Below, in pieces: positions 5,610 to 5,642 of a stretch of 5,642 nt of DNA. Each line of letters begins with the position of its first letter. The stretch's first letter is position 1. The DNA comes from JACRPI01 sp041671005 (GTDB taxonomy: Archaea; Nanobdellota; Nanobdellia; Woesearchaeales; DSVV01): assembly GCA_041671005.1 (NCBI GenBank), contig JBAZCJ010000094.1:1-5642 (forward strand), in the 5' to 3' direction. The notes below the pieces were generated by a model. It had not been told where the DNA came from. It worked only from the letters and a program-made list of their open reading frames with translations, and did no database searches. The translations under genes were made by a program, and so were the position numbers.

Positions 5610-5642
5610 TTATTTTCTATATTGATAATTTTGTTGTTGGGG

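Overview
The window is AT-rich, by eye about two-thirds A+T, and every recognisable gene is on the + strand. It most likely comes from an archaeon, plausibly a small-genome DPANN-type lineage. Three things point that way. The GlmU protein is the archaeal Sulfolobus ST0452-like form, with GAGT-x-x-ANLR-x-D in its beta-helix instead of the bacterial GAGT-x-x-CNYDG. GGTGA/GAGG-type ribosome sites sit before glmU and glmS, and TATA-like boxes lie in the intergenic gaps. The last gene is an NFACT-family (RqcH/NEMF) ribosome quality-control protein. The lineage is an inference; a bacterial origin is not excluded, especially because GlmM looks bacterial.

Layout: (1) 3-560, C-terminal part of phosphoglucosamine mutase GlmM, cut by the left edge. 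(2) 557-1750, GlmU-like bifunctional nucleotidyltransferase/acetyltransferase, overlapping glmM by ATGA. (3) 1751-1827, a short gap with a 7-bp inverted repeat. (4) 1828-2475, a HAD-superfamily hydrolase of the beta-phosphoglucomutase-like group that lacks the usual second Asp of motif I. (5) 2476-2668, a 193-nt gap with TATA-like boxes, a possible 8-codon leader ORF with a strong ribosome site, and two adjacent 8-bp palindromes. (6) 2669-4423, complete glutamine:fructose-6-phosphate aminotransferase GlmS. (7) 4424-4466, a 43-nt gap with a TATA-like box placed for a leaderless transcript. (8) 4467-5609, an NFACT protein that stops after the N-terminal, helix-hairpin-helix and coiled-coil parts. 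(9) 5610-5642, a 33-nt T-rich tail with no gene seen.

GlmS, GlmM and GlmU together make the whole route from fructose-6-phosphate to UDP-GlcNAc: GlmS makes glucosamine-6-P, GlmM isomerises it to glucosamine-1-P, and GlmU acetylates and uridylylates it. The HAD enzyme in the cluster may act on a sugar phosphate of this route, but its substrate cannot be read from sequence. The NFACT gene belongs to another process, rescue of stalled large ribosomal subunits, and probably has its own promoter.

I found no wholly new system. The points most worth a second look are the truncated or split NFACT gene, the unusual glmS leader, the motif-I change in the HAD protein, and the pairing of a bacterial-type GlmM with an archaeal-type GlmU.
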